This document shows positions 16,849 through 25,446 of a stretch of 49,811 bases of DNA, piece after piece. The notes beneath the pieces were generated by a model, which saw nothing but the letters and a program-made list of their open reading frames with translations, searched no databases and was not told the origin of the DNA. How positions within the stretch are numbered: the first letter of the stretch is position 1; every line of letters starts with the position of its first letter. The stretch comes from Spirochaetia bacterium (GTDB taxonomy: Bacteria; Spirochaetota; Spirochaetia; DAHUYW01): NCBI GenBank assembly GCA_030041455.1, contig JASHNV010000061.1, forward strand, positions 1 to 49,811, read 5' to 3'. Both the position numbers and the translations under genes were made by a program.

Positions 16849-17078
16849 ATCCCCTGCTGATCCGGCACTGCACCCCATCGTCGACACCTGCAGTACCCAC
16901 AAGAGTCCGCCGGTCAGACGCTGGCTGGCGCGCCACATAGTGTGGGCAAATTGACTGCGGCAATCACCGACGACGTTGATCACTACGGCCGAACCTCGAG
17001 AAGGTTCGCGTAGACCAAAGACGCCGGCATACTACTCTTGAAAGTCGAACGTGGCAAAGAAGCGTGACGTACATACCA

Positions 17079-18800
17079 CTAGCTCGCCGTTCCGATGTGC
17101 TCCCGGTACTTCCCGGGGTCGACGCGAAAGGCGACGATGCGGGAGCGGCCCTCGGCGAGCGCCTTCTTGACGGCGGTCTCCGCCTCCTGCCTGAGGCGCG
17201 ACCCGCTCATGAGGCGGCCGTTGCGGGCGCTCATGCCGACGTAGAGCGCGGGCAGGCCGGGCTCCTCGTCGGCGAGCTTTCGCTCGAAGCTCTCCATCTT
17301 GCGGATCGCCTGGTCGACGTCGGTGTCGGGAAGGATGACTCCGAAGACGTCGCCTTCGAGTTGGAAGCAGAGGTCCTGGAACGTGAAGGCGATGAGAATC
17401 TGCTTGGCGATGGCCACCCGGGCGGGCGGCGTCGCCCCGCCCGCGAACGCCATGATCGCGACGACGAGATCCTGGTCGAACGAGGCGGCTCTCCCGACCT
17501 CCGACGAGAGACGCTTCTCGAAGTAATCCGCCCAACCGAGGCCGGTCTCGGGGGAGAAAAGGCCGTAGGGGACCTGCCCGCCGCCCGACTGAGGAGCCCG
17601 AGCGGACGCCCCCGCGGCGGCCTCGTCCGGGGATTCCGAAGCCTCCCCGCCCGCGGCCGGCGCGTCCGGGACATCCCGGGCAGGCGCCTCCGCGCGCTTC
17701 GGGCGGTCCCGGCGCGGCGCTCTCGGCGGCTCGTCGAGCGCCCCGGACGGCCCCCCGTCGATCCGCTCGAGATCCTCGAAATCGTCGAGGTCGGGAAGCT
17801 CGTCCTCCGCGGACGGCCGCTTCGGGCCCGCATCGCGCGCGACGCCGAGGTCGAGCGGCTCGAGCACCTCGAACGGCTCCTCCTCGGACCACGGCGGGAG
17901 GGCCTCATCGCCCCGGTCGGCCTCCTCGGCGCCGGGCGAGCGGACGTCGAATCCGGGCGCCTGGGCGGGAGGCGGCCCGGAAGGATCGTGCGCAGGGAGG
18001 GCGGCCAAGGAGGGACCGGGCTCCGACCGCTCGGGAGACGTCGATTCCCCGGGTCCCTGATCCGGGTCGAGCGGTTCGAGGATCTCCGGGCTCGGCTCCT
18101 CCTCCTCCGGGGGATGCTCGACGGCGACCTCAGGAATCTCAGGGAGCGAGACGCTCGCGCGAGCCGCCTCCCGGGGAGCCTCGGGCGGCGGAGTCTCGAC
18201 GGGCGGAAGATCCGCCGCCTCGGCGGGAGGCCCCTTGCGGGCGCTCGCTCTCACGGGCCGAGCGAGGAGGAGCATGATCGCGGTGAGGAGGAGAAAGCAG
18301 ATGACGACGAGGCTCACGGTCCTGAGGAGCGCGAGGATGCCGCTCTTCCCGAGCGTCGAGTAGACCGCCTTGATCACGGCGTGCGGCTCGCCCGGCAGCG
18401 GAAGGTCGGAGGTCAGGAGTCCCTCGGTGATCTTGTTGTAGAGGATCGTCCCCTTCCAGCCGCTTGCAAGCGTTTCGGGGTCGGTGATGTACCACGAGTG
18501 GCGTTCGAAGACGTAGAGGACGACGCCAGGCTCCGACTCCACGAGAACCGCCTCGACCGTGGGATCCTCGATGAAGGCCGAGCGGATGAAGGTTTTCAAG
18601 GGAGCGGAGGCAAAACCGCCGGGAGCCGCGGAAAAGGTCGCGATGCCCTCTTTCAGGTGACCGAGCTTGCGGGTCGCCGCAACGAAATTGCCCGTTTTCT
18701 CGCTACAATAGGCCGCCGTCAGCCAGATGGAGAGCGCGAGAAAGGCAAGTATACTGAAAGTCGCATACAGCGCCACGACCCTTTTGTGCATGGAGGTCAT
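17079..18800 (-). CDS. membrane protein with degenerate GGDEF domain
   Basis: 573 residues. Spans at about 9-30 and 154-180 enclose a periplasmic sensor region. A long linker rich in Pro, Glu and Ala (about 185-410) follows, then a C-terminal region from 412 that matches a GGDEF fold: SPETGLGWADYFEKRL aligns with the family's DPLTGLxNRRxFxxxL, LVVAIMAF with the first strand, and LEGDVFGVILP with the GGDEF turn. The signature and metal-binding Asp residues are missing, so cyclic-di-GMP synthesis is unlikely; a binding or structural role is possible. It is separated from the DUF115 genes by 203 bases. No clear Shine-Dalgarno precedes ATG 18800 (second Met three codons later). Confidence 0.65.
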   Translation of the reverse strand: MTSMHKRVVALYATFSILAFLALSIWLTAAYCSEKTGNFVAATRKLGHLKEGIATFSAAPGGFASAPLKTFIRSAFIEDPTVEAVLVESEPGVVLYVFERHSWYITDPETLASGWKGTILYNKITEGLLTSDLPLPGEPHAVIKAVYSTLGKSGILALLRTVSLVVICFLLLTAIMLLLARPVRASARKGPPAEAADLPPVETPPPEAPREAARASVSLPEIPEVAVEHPPEEEEPSPEILEPLDPDQGPGESTSPERSEPGPSLAALPAHDPSGPPPAQAPGFDVRSPGAEEADRGDEALPPWSEEEPFEVLEPLDLGVARDAGPKRPSAEDELPDLDDFEDLERIDGGPSGALDEPPRAPRRDRPKRAEAPARDVPDAPAAGGEASESPDEAAAGASARAPQSGGGQVPYGLFSPETGLGWADYFEKRLSSEVGRAASFDQDLVVAIMAFAGGATPPARVAIAKQILIAFTFQDLCFQLEGDVFGVILPDTDVDQAIRKMESFERKLADEEPGLPALYVGMSARNGRLMSGSRLRQEAETAVKKALAEGRSRIVAFRVDPGKYREHIGTAS

Positions 18801-19003
18801 TATTGCGCATTATCGGGAAGTTGGGAACTCTTTTTTATGCGGGAGATCGCGGCGGAACCGCAATGGATCAAGCATACTCACCTCCGCCCGACTCACGGCG
18901 GACGAACGGCGGCCAGGTGCGCGCCGAAAAGCCTGGGCCGGGCCCGGCGCGGGAGAAGCCTCGCCTCAAGTCCGTTCGCGCTCGGCCGGAGTCGCCCCGG
19001 GCG

Positions 19004-20641
19004 CTACGGCGAGAGCCGGCGGCCGATGAGGCTCCGCGCCCAGCTCCGGGCGCCCTCGAGGGTCTCGCGAGGGCTCGCGCGCGGCGGAAGCGCCGCGGCG
19101 ATCGGAAGGAGCGTGAGGGCGAGCTCGCGGCGCTCCTCGTCGAGGGAATCCAACCCGTCGTCGAACGACAGCGCGTCGATCCCCTCCTCGTAGCGAGCGA
19201 GAATCTGTCGCCAAGAAAGCGCGTCGACCTCGCCTGCTCGCCCGGAAGCGGAGAGCCGCCGGGTCTCGCGGCTCGGCTTCGCGGGAAGGTCGAGCGCGAG
19301 GCGGACGCCGATCCCCTCCGCCTGCTCGATGCGGGCGCCGCCTCCCTGGAAGGCGGACTCGAAGCGGGCCCGGTAGGCGGCGAACGCATCGGTTCCGTAG
19401 CGGATCGCGCCGCCTGCCTGCTCGCGGGTAAGGACGGGATGGGCAAGCACGAGACCGAGCAGGGAGCCTTCGAGGGGCGCGATCCGCAGGCTCGAGCGCG
19501 AAAGGTGGGGAAACACGAACGATTCGCGCGCGTAGGGGCGGCCCTCGGGGTAGGAGAGGTCGATTCCGAAGAGCGTCACCCGCCGCGCGCCCATCGCGAG
19601 AGCGAGCGACACGGCAGCGTGGCCCACGTTGCCGCCTGAGGTATCGAGGTCGCGGAAGGGACGCCAGCGGCGCGAGAGGTAGCGGGCGAAGGGGTGGCCG
19701 CTTGCGAAGAAGAGCCTTCGCTCCGCGAGGCGGACAACCCGGGGCGGCGAGGCGAGATCGACCGCGAGGAGCGCCTCGGGCGGAAAGCCGCCGAGGAAGT
19801 GAAGATAGCCCGCGTGCTGGCAATCGATCGAGAGCACGACGTCGGGCGAGAGGCCGCCCGCGCGGAGCCGCGGAAGCGCCGCGTCGGTCGCTATCGTCAC
19901 CGCGTTGCGCCGCATGGCGGCGAGGCGCTCCATCTGGCGGTCGAGCGATGGGCCCGCGCCCACCACGAGCGCCTCCTCGGCCCCGGGAAGCGGCGCGGGC
20001 TCCCGTTCCGCGGCTTCGAGGTTCATGATCATGTTCCGCATCCAGCGCGCGCCGAAGGCCGCCTGGGTCGAGAAGTCGCGCGACACCGCGTCGATGGCGC
20101 GCGAGATGGCGCCCGCCGCTTCCGCGAAGCGCTCGGGATCGCAGTCGACCCGCGCGCGAAGCGGAAGGGTCCTGAAGCCGCCTGAGAGCGCGGGGAGGTA
20201 GCGGGCGAGCAGGGTCTCCTCGATCTCGCGCTCCTCGGGGCCGGCGAGGAGCTCGAAGCGGGGGTCTTCGAGCAGCCGGCGAAAATCGCACCCCTCGAGG
20301 AGCGAGCGCGCCGTTTCGATATCGGGCTCCACGACGAGCAGGCCGGTGACCTCCGCCCGCTCGATCAGGGGGAGGAGCTGGTAGCCGCCGCCGAGCCCGA
20401 GGGCGACGACGAATCCGCGCCGCGCCTCGCCCTCGACGGCGCGGACCGCCTCGGCGCGGGGATCGACGAGCGAGTGGAGGGGGCGGAGCCTGCCGCTGCG
20501 AAAAAGCGCCGGCACCGGCTCGCCCGAGCGCGCCTGAAGCCACGAAACCGACCCGCTCGGCCTCGATCGGGCGACGCGCCCGGCGACCTCGGGCTGCCTC
20601 CTTGAAAGCAGGCGGAGGTTCGCCTCGAGGTGGGAGGTCAT
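19004..20641 (-). CDS. DUF115 / Maf-like protein, copy A
   Basis: 545 residues. A Rossmann-like N-terminal part (FVVALGLGGGY, 77-87) is followed by the DUF115 core with VGAGPSLD (227-234), ATDAALPRL, SPDVVLSIDCQ and LFGIDLSY. DUF115 is shared by archaeal 6-hydroxymethylpterin diphosphokinase (MptE) and by the motility-associated Maf proteins of Campylobacter and spirochaetes, which are linked to flagellin glycosylation with nonulosonic acids. Either role is inferred. It begins at ATG 20641 within an ATGA overlap with copy B. The two copies share layout but are far diverged. Confidence 0.78.
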   Translation of the reverse strand: MTSHLEANLRLLSRRQPEVAGRVARSRPSGSVSWLQARSGEPVPALFRSGRLRPLHSLVDPRAEAVRAVEGEARRGFVVALGLGGGYQLLPLIERAEVTGLLVVEPDIETARSLLEGCDFRRLLEDPRFELLAGPEEREIEETLLARYLPALSGGFRTLPLRARVDCDPERFAEAAGAISRAIDAVSRDFSTQAAFGARWMRNMIMNLEAAEREPAPLPGAEEALVVGAGPSLDRQMERLAAMRRNAVTIATDAALPRLRAGGLSPDVVLSIDCQHAGYLHFLGGFPPEALLAVDLASPPRVVRLAERRLFFASGHPFARYLSRRWRPFRDLDTSGGNVGHAAVSLALAMGARRVTLFGIDLSYPEGRPYARESFVFPHLSRSSLRIAPLEGSLLGLVLAHPVLTREQAGGAIRYGTDAFAAYRARFESAFQGGGARIEQAEGIGVRLALDLPAKPSRETRRLSASGRAGEVDALSWRQILARYEEGIDALSFDDGLDSLDEERRELALTLLPIAAALPPRASPRETLEGARSWARSLIGRRLSP

Positions 20642-22302
20642 CGGGAAAACGCGCCCGACAATCGCTCGACCGCCTCTTCCGAGCGCGCGAGGGCGCGAAG
20701 GTACGCCTCGCGGGCGCCGTCGATCCCCTCGGAGCGGAGGCGCCCGCGGGTCTCCGCGAGGCCCCGGGTATCGAGGTAGTAGAGGAGCTCTCCGAGGCGG
20801 CTCCCGCTTCCCGGCGCGAGGTCGAGGTAGGGCCGGGGAGCGCCGCGGGCGACGGCGTCCCGCTCGGCGGCGAGCTCGCGCCGCCACGAGCCGAGGAGCG
20901 CGTCGAGCTTCCGCTCGGTCTCCCGCCCGATCGAGGCAGGCTCGGCTCGGAGCGGCTCGGCGACACGCCGGAGGCCCGATCCGCGGAGCAGCCGGCCGAG
21001 CTCCGCGCCCTCGATGCCGGGGATCCCCGGGAGGTCGACCGCGCTCGGATTGAGCCGATACAGCCTGCCCGCGAGGCTCCTCGCTCGTCGCTCGATCCAG
21101 CCCGCGTAGGTCCTCAGGGCGAAGGGCTGGCGCGGGCGCTCCGAGCCCGGTCGGGACGGGAGGCGATTGCTTCCCTCGACGGCGCGGCAAAAGAGCCTCC
21201 CGTACTCGGGATCGAGACGGCCGGTTCGGTCGCGCCACAGGGGGTCGAAGGCGTGCGGCCGCGCGTGGTCGAGGATGTCCTCGTAGGCGAGGTCGAGGCC
21301 CGCGAAGACGAGCGGTCCGTCGGAGAGCGCGAGGGCGAGATCGATCGCCGTCGCGGCGACGGTCCCGGTTTGGGGGAGGGGGTAGGCGACGATCGCCCGG
21401 TCGGGCGCCGCCGACAGGATGTCGCTCTCGAAGAAGGTCTCGTGGCGGAGCGCAAGCACGGGCGCCTTCAGGCCCCAGGCGCCGCGCGCGGCGGAGAGCG
21501 GCATCGCGAGCGGTATCCCTCCCGGCGCGCGGCGGAGCTCGGCGAGGTGCGACGAGGCCCAAAAGCCGGGATCGGTCGTCACGACGAGATCCGGGACGAT
21601 ATCCGCGGCGAGAAGCGCGGGGACCGACGAGGCAAGGGCGAGGATCCACGCCCCTTCCCGGTTCTCCCGGAGCAAGGCCGTCGCGAGGAGGAGGCTCGGG
21701 CCCGAGGCCGCGATGACGATCGGCCGGCCGGCGGCGAGCCGCCGCAGCGCGCCGAGCGGACAGTAGGAGGGAATCGAGAGGCGATTGGCGAGGGCGTTGG
21801 CGATCCATCGGGCTCCGAAAGCGCTCGCGGTCGCGAGGCTCCCGCCGCGCTCGCGGAGGAGCTGCGCGAGCGCGACGTCGACCCTGCCTGAGAGCTCGGG
21901 GAAGGCCCGCGCCGACGGCGCCCACCTGAGAACCTTGAGGCCTCGGAGGTCGAGCTCGTCGAGGGACCGATCGAGAAACTCCTCTATTCCGCATCCTGCT
22001 CCCGGATGCCAGGAGTCCGGGCGCTGAGCCCCGCGGTGGAACGCGTCGTGAAAGTAGATGACCACGATTCTCGCGAGCGGAAAACGGGACGCGACGGCGC
22101 GGGTCAAGTACCCGAGCGCCTCGCCGACGACGATGACCGTCGACGGCGTCTCGGAGGAGACCTCCGACGAGAGAAAGCGCTCCGCCTCGCGGGCGGGCTC
22201 GTAGGCGGAATGGAGGTAGAGCGCGCCGACTTTGGCGTACTCTTCGCCCCGCGGGGTGCGCGCGATGCTGAGCTCAGGCGTTGATTTCCGCGACAAGCTC
22301 AT
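20638..22302 (-). CDS. DUF115 / Maf-like protein, copy B
   Basis: 554 residues. An N-terminal nucleotide-fold region (TVIVVGEALGYLTRAV) and DUF115 core with IAASGPSL (197-204), LASSVPALLAADIVPDLVVTTDPGF and VFAGLDLAYEDI. The glycine motif ASGPSL lacks the following Asp present in copy A (PSLD), so the two may differ in activity. The gene starts at ATG 22302, 29 bases inside the end of the upstream GAF-like gene, and its stop overlaps copy A, so all three are coupled. Tandem DUF115 genes are common in spirochaetes. Confidence 0.76.
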   Translation of the reverse strand: MSLSRKSTPELSIARTPRGEEYAKVGALYLHSAYEPAREAERFLSSEVSSETPSTVIVVGEALGYLTRAVASRFPLARIVVIYFHDAFHRGAQRPDSWHPGAGCGIEEFLDRSLDELDLRGLKVLRWAPSARAFPELSGRVDVALAQLLRERGGSLATASAFGARWIANALANRLSIPSYCPLGALRRLAAGRPIVIAASGPSLLLATALLRENREGAWILALASSVPALLAADIVPDLVVTTDPGFWASSHLAELRRAPGGIPLAMPLSAARGAWGLKAPVLALRHETFFESDILSAAPDRAIVAYPLPQTGTVAATAIDLALALSDGPLVFAGLDLAYEDILDHARPHAFDPLWRDRTGRLDPEYGRLFCRAVEGSNRLPSRPGSERPRQPFALRTYAGWIERRARSLAGRLYRLNPSAVDLPGIPGIEGAELGRLLRGSGLRRVAEPLRAEPASIGRETERKLDALLGSWRRELAAERDAVARGAPRPYLDLAPGSGSRLGELLYYLDTRGLAETRGRLRSEGIDGAREAYLRALARSEEAVERLSGAFSR

Positions 22303-23304
22303 GTGCGCCGAGGCCGTCTCGGGGATAGCTCCACAGGCGAAGGCCGAGATCCTCGGAAGCCGGCGTCTTTCCGAGCAGTCCCTTGAGCGCGGAGGCGATC
22401 TGGTGGTGGATGAGCCGCTCGTCGTGGGGCCGCCTGCTCACGAGCACGAGAAGGACCCCCCGCCGCCCCAAGGTCAAAGCCTCGCCGCTTCCCTGAACCA
22501 TGGAGGCGAGAACGCGCGCGAGGTCCGTACGGAAGCGGTACGGCTCGATCGGCGCCAGGCCGCTTGCGATGCGCTCGAAGCCGAGCTCGATGAAGGTCAG
22601 GTGCTGGCCGCCTGAGTCGGCGCGCGCCATGAGCTCGGCGAGCCTCGCCGCGAGGTCGCCGGTCTCCGGGGCCGGCGCCTCGCCGCGGAGCGCCGCTCTC
22701 GACCGGAGGATGACCGAGGCGGCGCGGCTCGCCGCCTCTTCGACGAGCCCTCCCGACTCGAGCGGACGGCTCGCCTGCGCGATGAACAAGAGCGCGACCG
22801 TCGAGCCGTCGGCGACGAAGGGGACGGCGAGCGGCGCTTCCAGGATCGCGAACTCGCGGCTGGAAAAATAGGGCGCAAGGGGCGCGAGCTGCTGAGGGTC
22901 CATCCTGACCGGCTTCCCGACCGGCGAGAGCGCCGAGACGAGCTCCTGCGGAATGCGCAGGCGGTGCTCGGTGGTCTTGTCGAACCCGACCGACGCCCAC
23001 GCGGCGAACGCGCTCTCGCCGCGATCGGGGAGGAGGACCGCCCCCTTGCGGATGCCGAAAGCGGCCGCATAGACGTCGAGAACCTCGGCGGCCGTGCCGA
23101 GACCTTCATGGATCGAGGAGATTGCGGCGAGAAACGCCTGAGCCTCAGCGGGCGTCAGCGGCTCGCCGGTTTTTTTTTTGAGTCCTGCCCGTCCAGGGCC
23201 GGCCCGGCGGCCTTCGCTCGGTTTCGCACCGCGATCGCGCGCTGGAGAAGCCCGCGCCGCGCCGGAGACAGCGGCTCGCGGCTCAACCGGTTGAGGAGCC
23301 CCAT
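22274..23304 (-). pseudogene. GAF-like protein interrupted by a -1 shift at an A10 run
   Basis: Two frames join into one protein of 343 residues. The first frame starts at ATG 23304, directly after the previous gene's TAG, and reads MGLLNRLSREPLSPARRGLL to SKKK, then ends at 23155. The second frame is open from the same A-run (23170-23179 on this strand) and continues KKKTGEPLTPAEAQAFLAAI, giving a GAF-like domain (DVYAAAFGIRKGAVLLPD; LAVPFVADGSTVALLFIAQA) and a C-terminal domain of about 110 residues. Re-reading one A restores the frame. It may be true slippage (ribosomal or transcriptional), a phase-variable gene, or a sequencing error in the homopolymer. Any frame starting inside at ATG 22903 would lose the GAF domain. 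Confidence 0.65.
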
Positions 23305-24807
23305 CTACGTGGTGAGCCCTAGCTCGTCGAATAGCTTCTTGTAGACCTCAAAATACTCGGAGCGGGCGAACTCCTCGATTTTGTCCTCGGGAAGCGATTC
23401 GAGAAGCTGATCCATGTACTTGAGAATGGATTTGATTTCGATCTTGAGATCGTCGGGGAGAGCCCCGTTCGGCGCCTTCGAGCCCTGCGCCGGGGCGGCC
23501 TGAGGCGCCGCGGGCTTCGGCGCAGGCTCCTCGATGTCGATGTCGTCGAGATCGGGGGTGGAAAGATCGATCTCGTCGAGCTCCTCGACCGCGGGCTCCG
23601 ACGCCGCAAGCGGCTCCGGCTCGATCGCGAGCGATTCTTCCTCGCTCTCGGAGAGCTTGAACTCGTCGTCGAGGGTGAGGTCCTCGACCCCGAGGCTCGA
23701 GTCGTCGGCCGGGAGGTCGGAGAGCTCTTCTTCGGCGGCGACGGGCTCCGATTCCGGAATCTCGATCGCGATCTCGTCGAGGGATTCCGTCTCGCTTTCC
23801 GGTAGGTCGTCGAAGGCGATCTCTTCCTCGACGAGGTCGAGCTCCTCTTTGGTCGTTTCGGCGCGGGACGCCTTCGGCTCGTCGTCGAGCTCGATGACGT
23901 CCTCGCGGTCGATGAGGCGTCCGGCGTCGGCGCTCTCCTCGACCCGGGGTTCCTCGAGGAGAAGGTCGTTCTCCTCCGGAACGACCGTCGGTTCGCCGGT
24001 CTCCTCCGTGATATCGGCCGTGTTGAGGATGTTGTCGAGCTCGTCGCCGGTGAGGGCGATCGTCTCGTCCTCGTCCTCCGCAAAAAAGCCGGACTCGGCC
24101 GCCTTTTCCTTCTTCTCTTCCGCGTTGGGCGCGAAACCGCTTCCGCGCAGGCCGGAGATCTCCGACTTGAGCGAGGAGAGCTCTTCCTTTATCGAAAGCA
24201 GATCTTTCTCGATCTTCTGAAGTATGGACTCCGACCCTTGTGGAATTGCCATGGACTCCTCTTTCGCTTCATTCGAATCTGCGAGGTCTGCCTCGAATGC
24301 GCTGATATCGTCGATCGTCTCGAAGCTCTTGGGCGATTTCGGTTGCGTCACATCCACGGCTTCGCGCCGCCGGCTTTCCTCCCGCCCGGCCGCCGGGGCG
24401 CTTTCGATGGTGAGGACTTCCTCCGCGGAGCCCAGCTCGGGGAGATCGTCCGGCGCCGCGCTCTCCTCTTGGAGGTCGAACTGGAAGTCTTCGTCGAGCT
24501 CCTCGAGCGCCCGACCGTCGGGTGCGCTCTGCTCCTCCGACGCGGCGGCGACGTCATCGCCGCTCTCCAGCGAGCCGAGGAGCTCCTCCTCCTCCGCGGT
24601 GAGGGTGCTCGCCTCCGCGTCGTCTCCCGGAGGGAGGCTCTCGAGGTCGAAATCCTCTCCGTTTTCGAGGATGTCTTCCGGACCGGCCTTGACCCAGACC
24701 CCGTACTGCTCGAGATCGGCCTCTTCCGTGTCGAGCGTGGAGGCGTCGAATGCCGCGGTGCTCCCGGGCTTCGGTCGTTCGCGCTCTTTCGGTTTCTCGC
24801 CGGCCAT
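23305..24807 (-). CDS. large acidic, coiled-coil protein of unknown function
   Basis: 500 residues, extremely rich in Glu, Asp and Ser. A central coiled coil (ESILQKIEKDLLSIKEELSS) follows a disordered acidic N-terminal half, and a second acidic stretch precedes a basic-acidic helical tail (LKIEIKSILKYMDQLLESLP, then EYFEVYKKLFDELGLTT). No signal peptide or membrane span. It may be a cytoplasmic scaffold or docking protein for the products of the genes behind it. Shine-Dalgarno AGGAG lies 8 bases before ATG 24807. The TAG stop is followed immediately by the next ATG. Confidence 0.7.
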   Translation of the reverse strand: MAGEKPKERERPKPGSTAAFDASTLDTEEADLEQYGVWVKAGPEDILENGEDFDLESLPPGDDAEASTLTAEEEELLGSLESGDDVAAASEEQSAPDGRALEELDEDFQFDLQEESAAPDDLPELGSAEEVLTIESAPAAGREESRRREAVDVTQPKSPKSFETIDDISAFEADLADSNEAKEESMAIPQGSESILQKIEKDLLSIKEELSSLKSEISGLRGSGFAPNAEEKKEKAAESGFFAEDEDETIALTGDELDNILNTADITEETGEPTVVPEENDLLLEEPRVEESADAGRLIDREDVIELDDEPKASRAETTKEELDLVEEEIAFDDLPESETESLDEIAIEIPESEPVAAEEELSDLPADDSSLGVEDLTLDDEFKLSESEEESLAIEPEPLAASEPAVEELDEIDLSTPDLDDIDIEEPAPKPAAPQAAPAQGSKAPNGALPDDLKIEIKSILKYMDQLLESLPEDKIEEFARSEYFEVYKKLFDELGLTT

Positions 24808-24889
24808 CGTTCAGCTCCTGGGATGATAGTTCACACTGCTCTTAGTGTCGGCAACAACGAATCAAGTATTGACCCATCCTCCGAGAAAA

Positions 24890-24918
24890 ATGGTATCCAA
24901 GCCCTAACCGGTTGTCAA
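24890..24918 (-). promoter_or_regulatory. promoter of the minus-strand cluster
   Basis: On the minus strand TTGACA (24918-24913), a 17-base spacer and TACCAT (24895-24890). The -35 is perfect. Transcription would start near 24883 and give a leader of about 75 bases before the acidic-protein gene. It lies in a clearly AT-richer divergent gap (24808-25002). Confidence 0.65.
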
Positions 24919-24991
24919 TATAGCACAACCGCCGGGACGTGGATACCTGATTTAGGCGCCCCACGGGTAAAGAAAAAGGCGCGATTCTCCG

Positions 24992-24997
24992 TATAAT
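24992..24997 (+). promoter_or_regulatory. -10 box TATAAT five bases before an ATG (leaderless candidate)
   Basis: A consensus TATAAT ends at 24997 and the ATG of the FtsB-like gene begins at 25003, where the transcript would be expected to start. No Shine-Dalgarno is present between. No good -35 is visible at the right distance. Confidence 0.5.
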
Positions 24998-25002
24998 CAG
25001 AT

Positions 25003-25446
25003 ATGAAAAGGGGCACGCGCATCTTCCTCTCGCTGTATCTCGGTTTCGTGGTGTATTGCGTCGCGATGCTCATTTTCGGCAGGACCGGCGTGCTCGCGAG
25101 CCGGGAGCTCCAGGAATACCGCGGGCGGCTCGAGCAGAATCTCTCCGGCCTGCACGACGTCAACGAGCGCCTTGCCGCCGAGTTCGAGTCGCTTCGCAGC
25201 GACCCCGACACGATCAGGGTAGAGGCGAACAAGCTCGGCTTCTACGCCCAAGACCAGCGCGTCATGAGACTCGGGAACTCGCCGCAGGACGCGAGCGTCT
25301 ACTCGATCGGAAGCCTCGTGATCGAGGCAAAGCGCTCCTCCGCCTCGGACGGGGCTATTCGCTCGATCGGGCTCGGCGCCACCCTGATTTTTTACCTCTT
25401 TTCCGGAGTTTTCCGAAGGAAGCCGCATGGTTATAAAGAAAGGTGA
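25003..25446 (+). CDS. FtsB/DivIC-like septum formation initiator protein
   Basis: 147 residues. A short cytoplasmic start, a membrane span (about 7-26), and a coiled coil (QEYRGRLEQNLSGLHDVNERLAAEFESLRSDPDTIRVEANKLGFY) match the FtsB/DivIC family of divisome proteins. Unusually, a second hydrophobic segment (119-136) and basic tail follow, so the C-terminus would return to the cytoplasm. It overlaps the next gene by 20 bases. The start lacks a Shine-Dalgarno and lies right after a -10 box. Confidence 0.75.
   Translation: MKRGTRIFLSLYLGFVVYCVAMLIFGRTGVLASRELQEYRGRLEQNLSGLHDVNERLAAEFESLRSDPDTIRVEANKLGFYAQDQRVMRLGNSPQDASVYSIGSLVIEAKRSSASDGAIRSIGLGATLIFYLFSGVFRRKPHGYKER

Larger units (their letters stand above)
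16232..17078. other. lower-GC patch of about 850 bp, probably acquired DNA
   Basis: Composition falls to roughly 55 percent G+C by hand count over sample lines, against about two thirds on both sides. It lies between the convergent ends of the gld cassette and the minus-strand cluster. The contents are an antitoxin gene, an inverted repeat next to the gld end, and a stretch resembling an insertion-sequence end. No toxin gene or other long frame is seen, including in 16232-16473 and 16750-17078. Confidence 0.6.
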
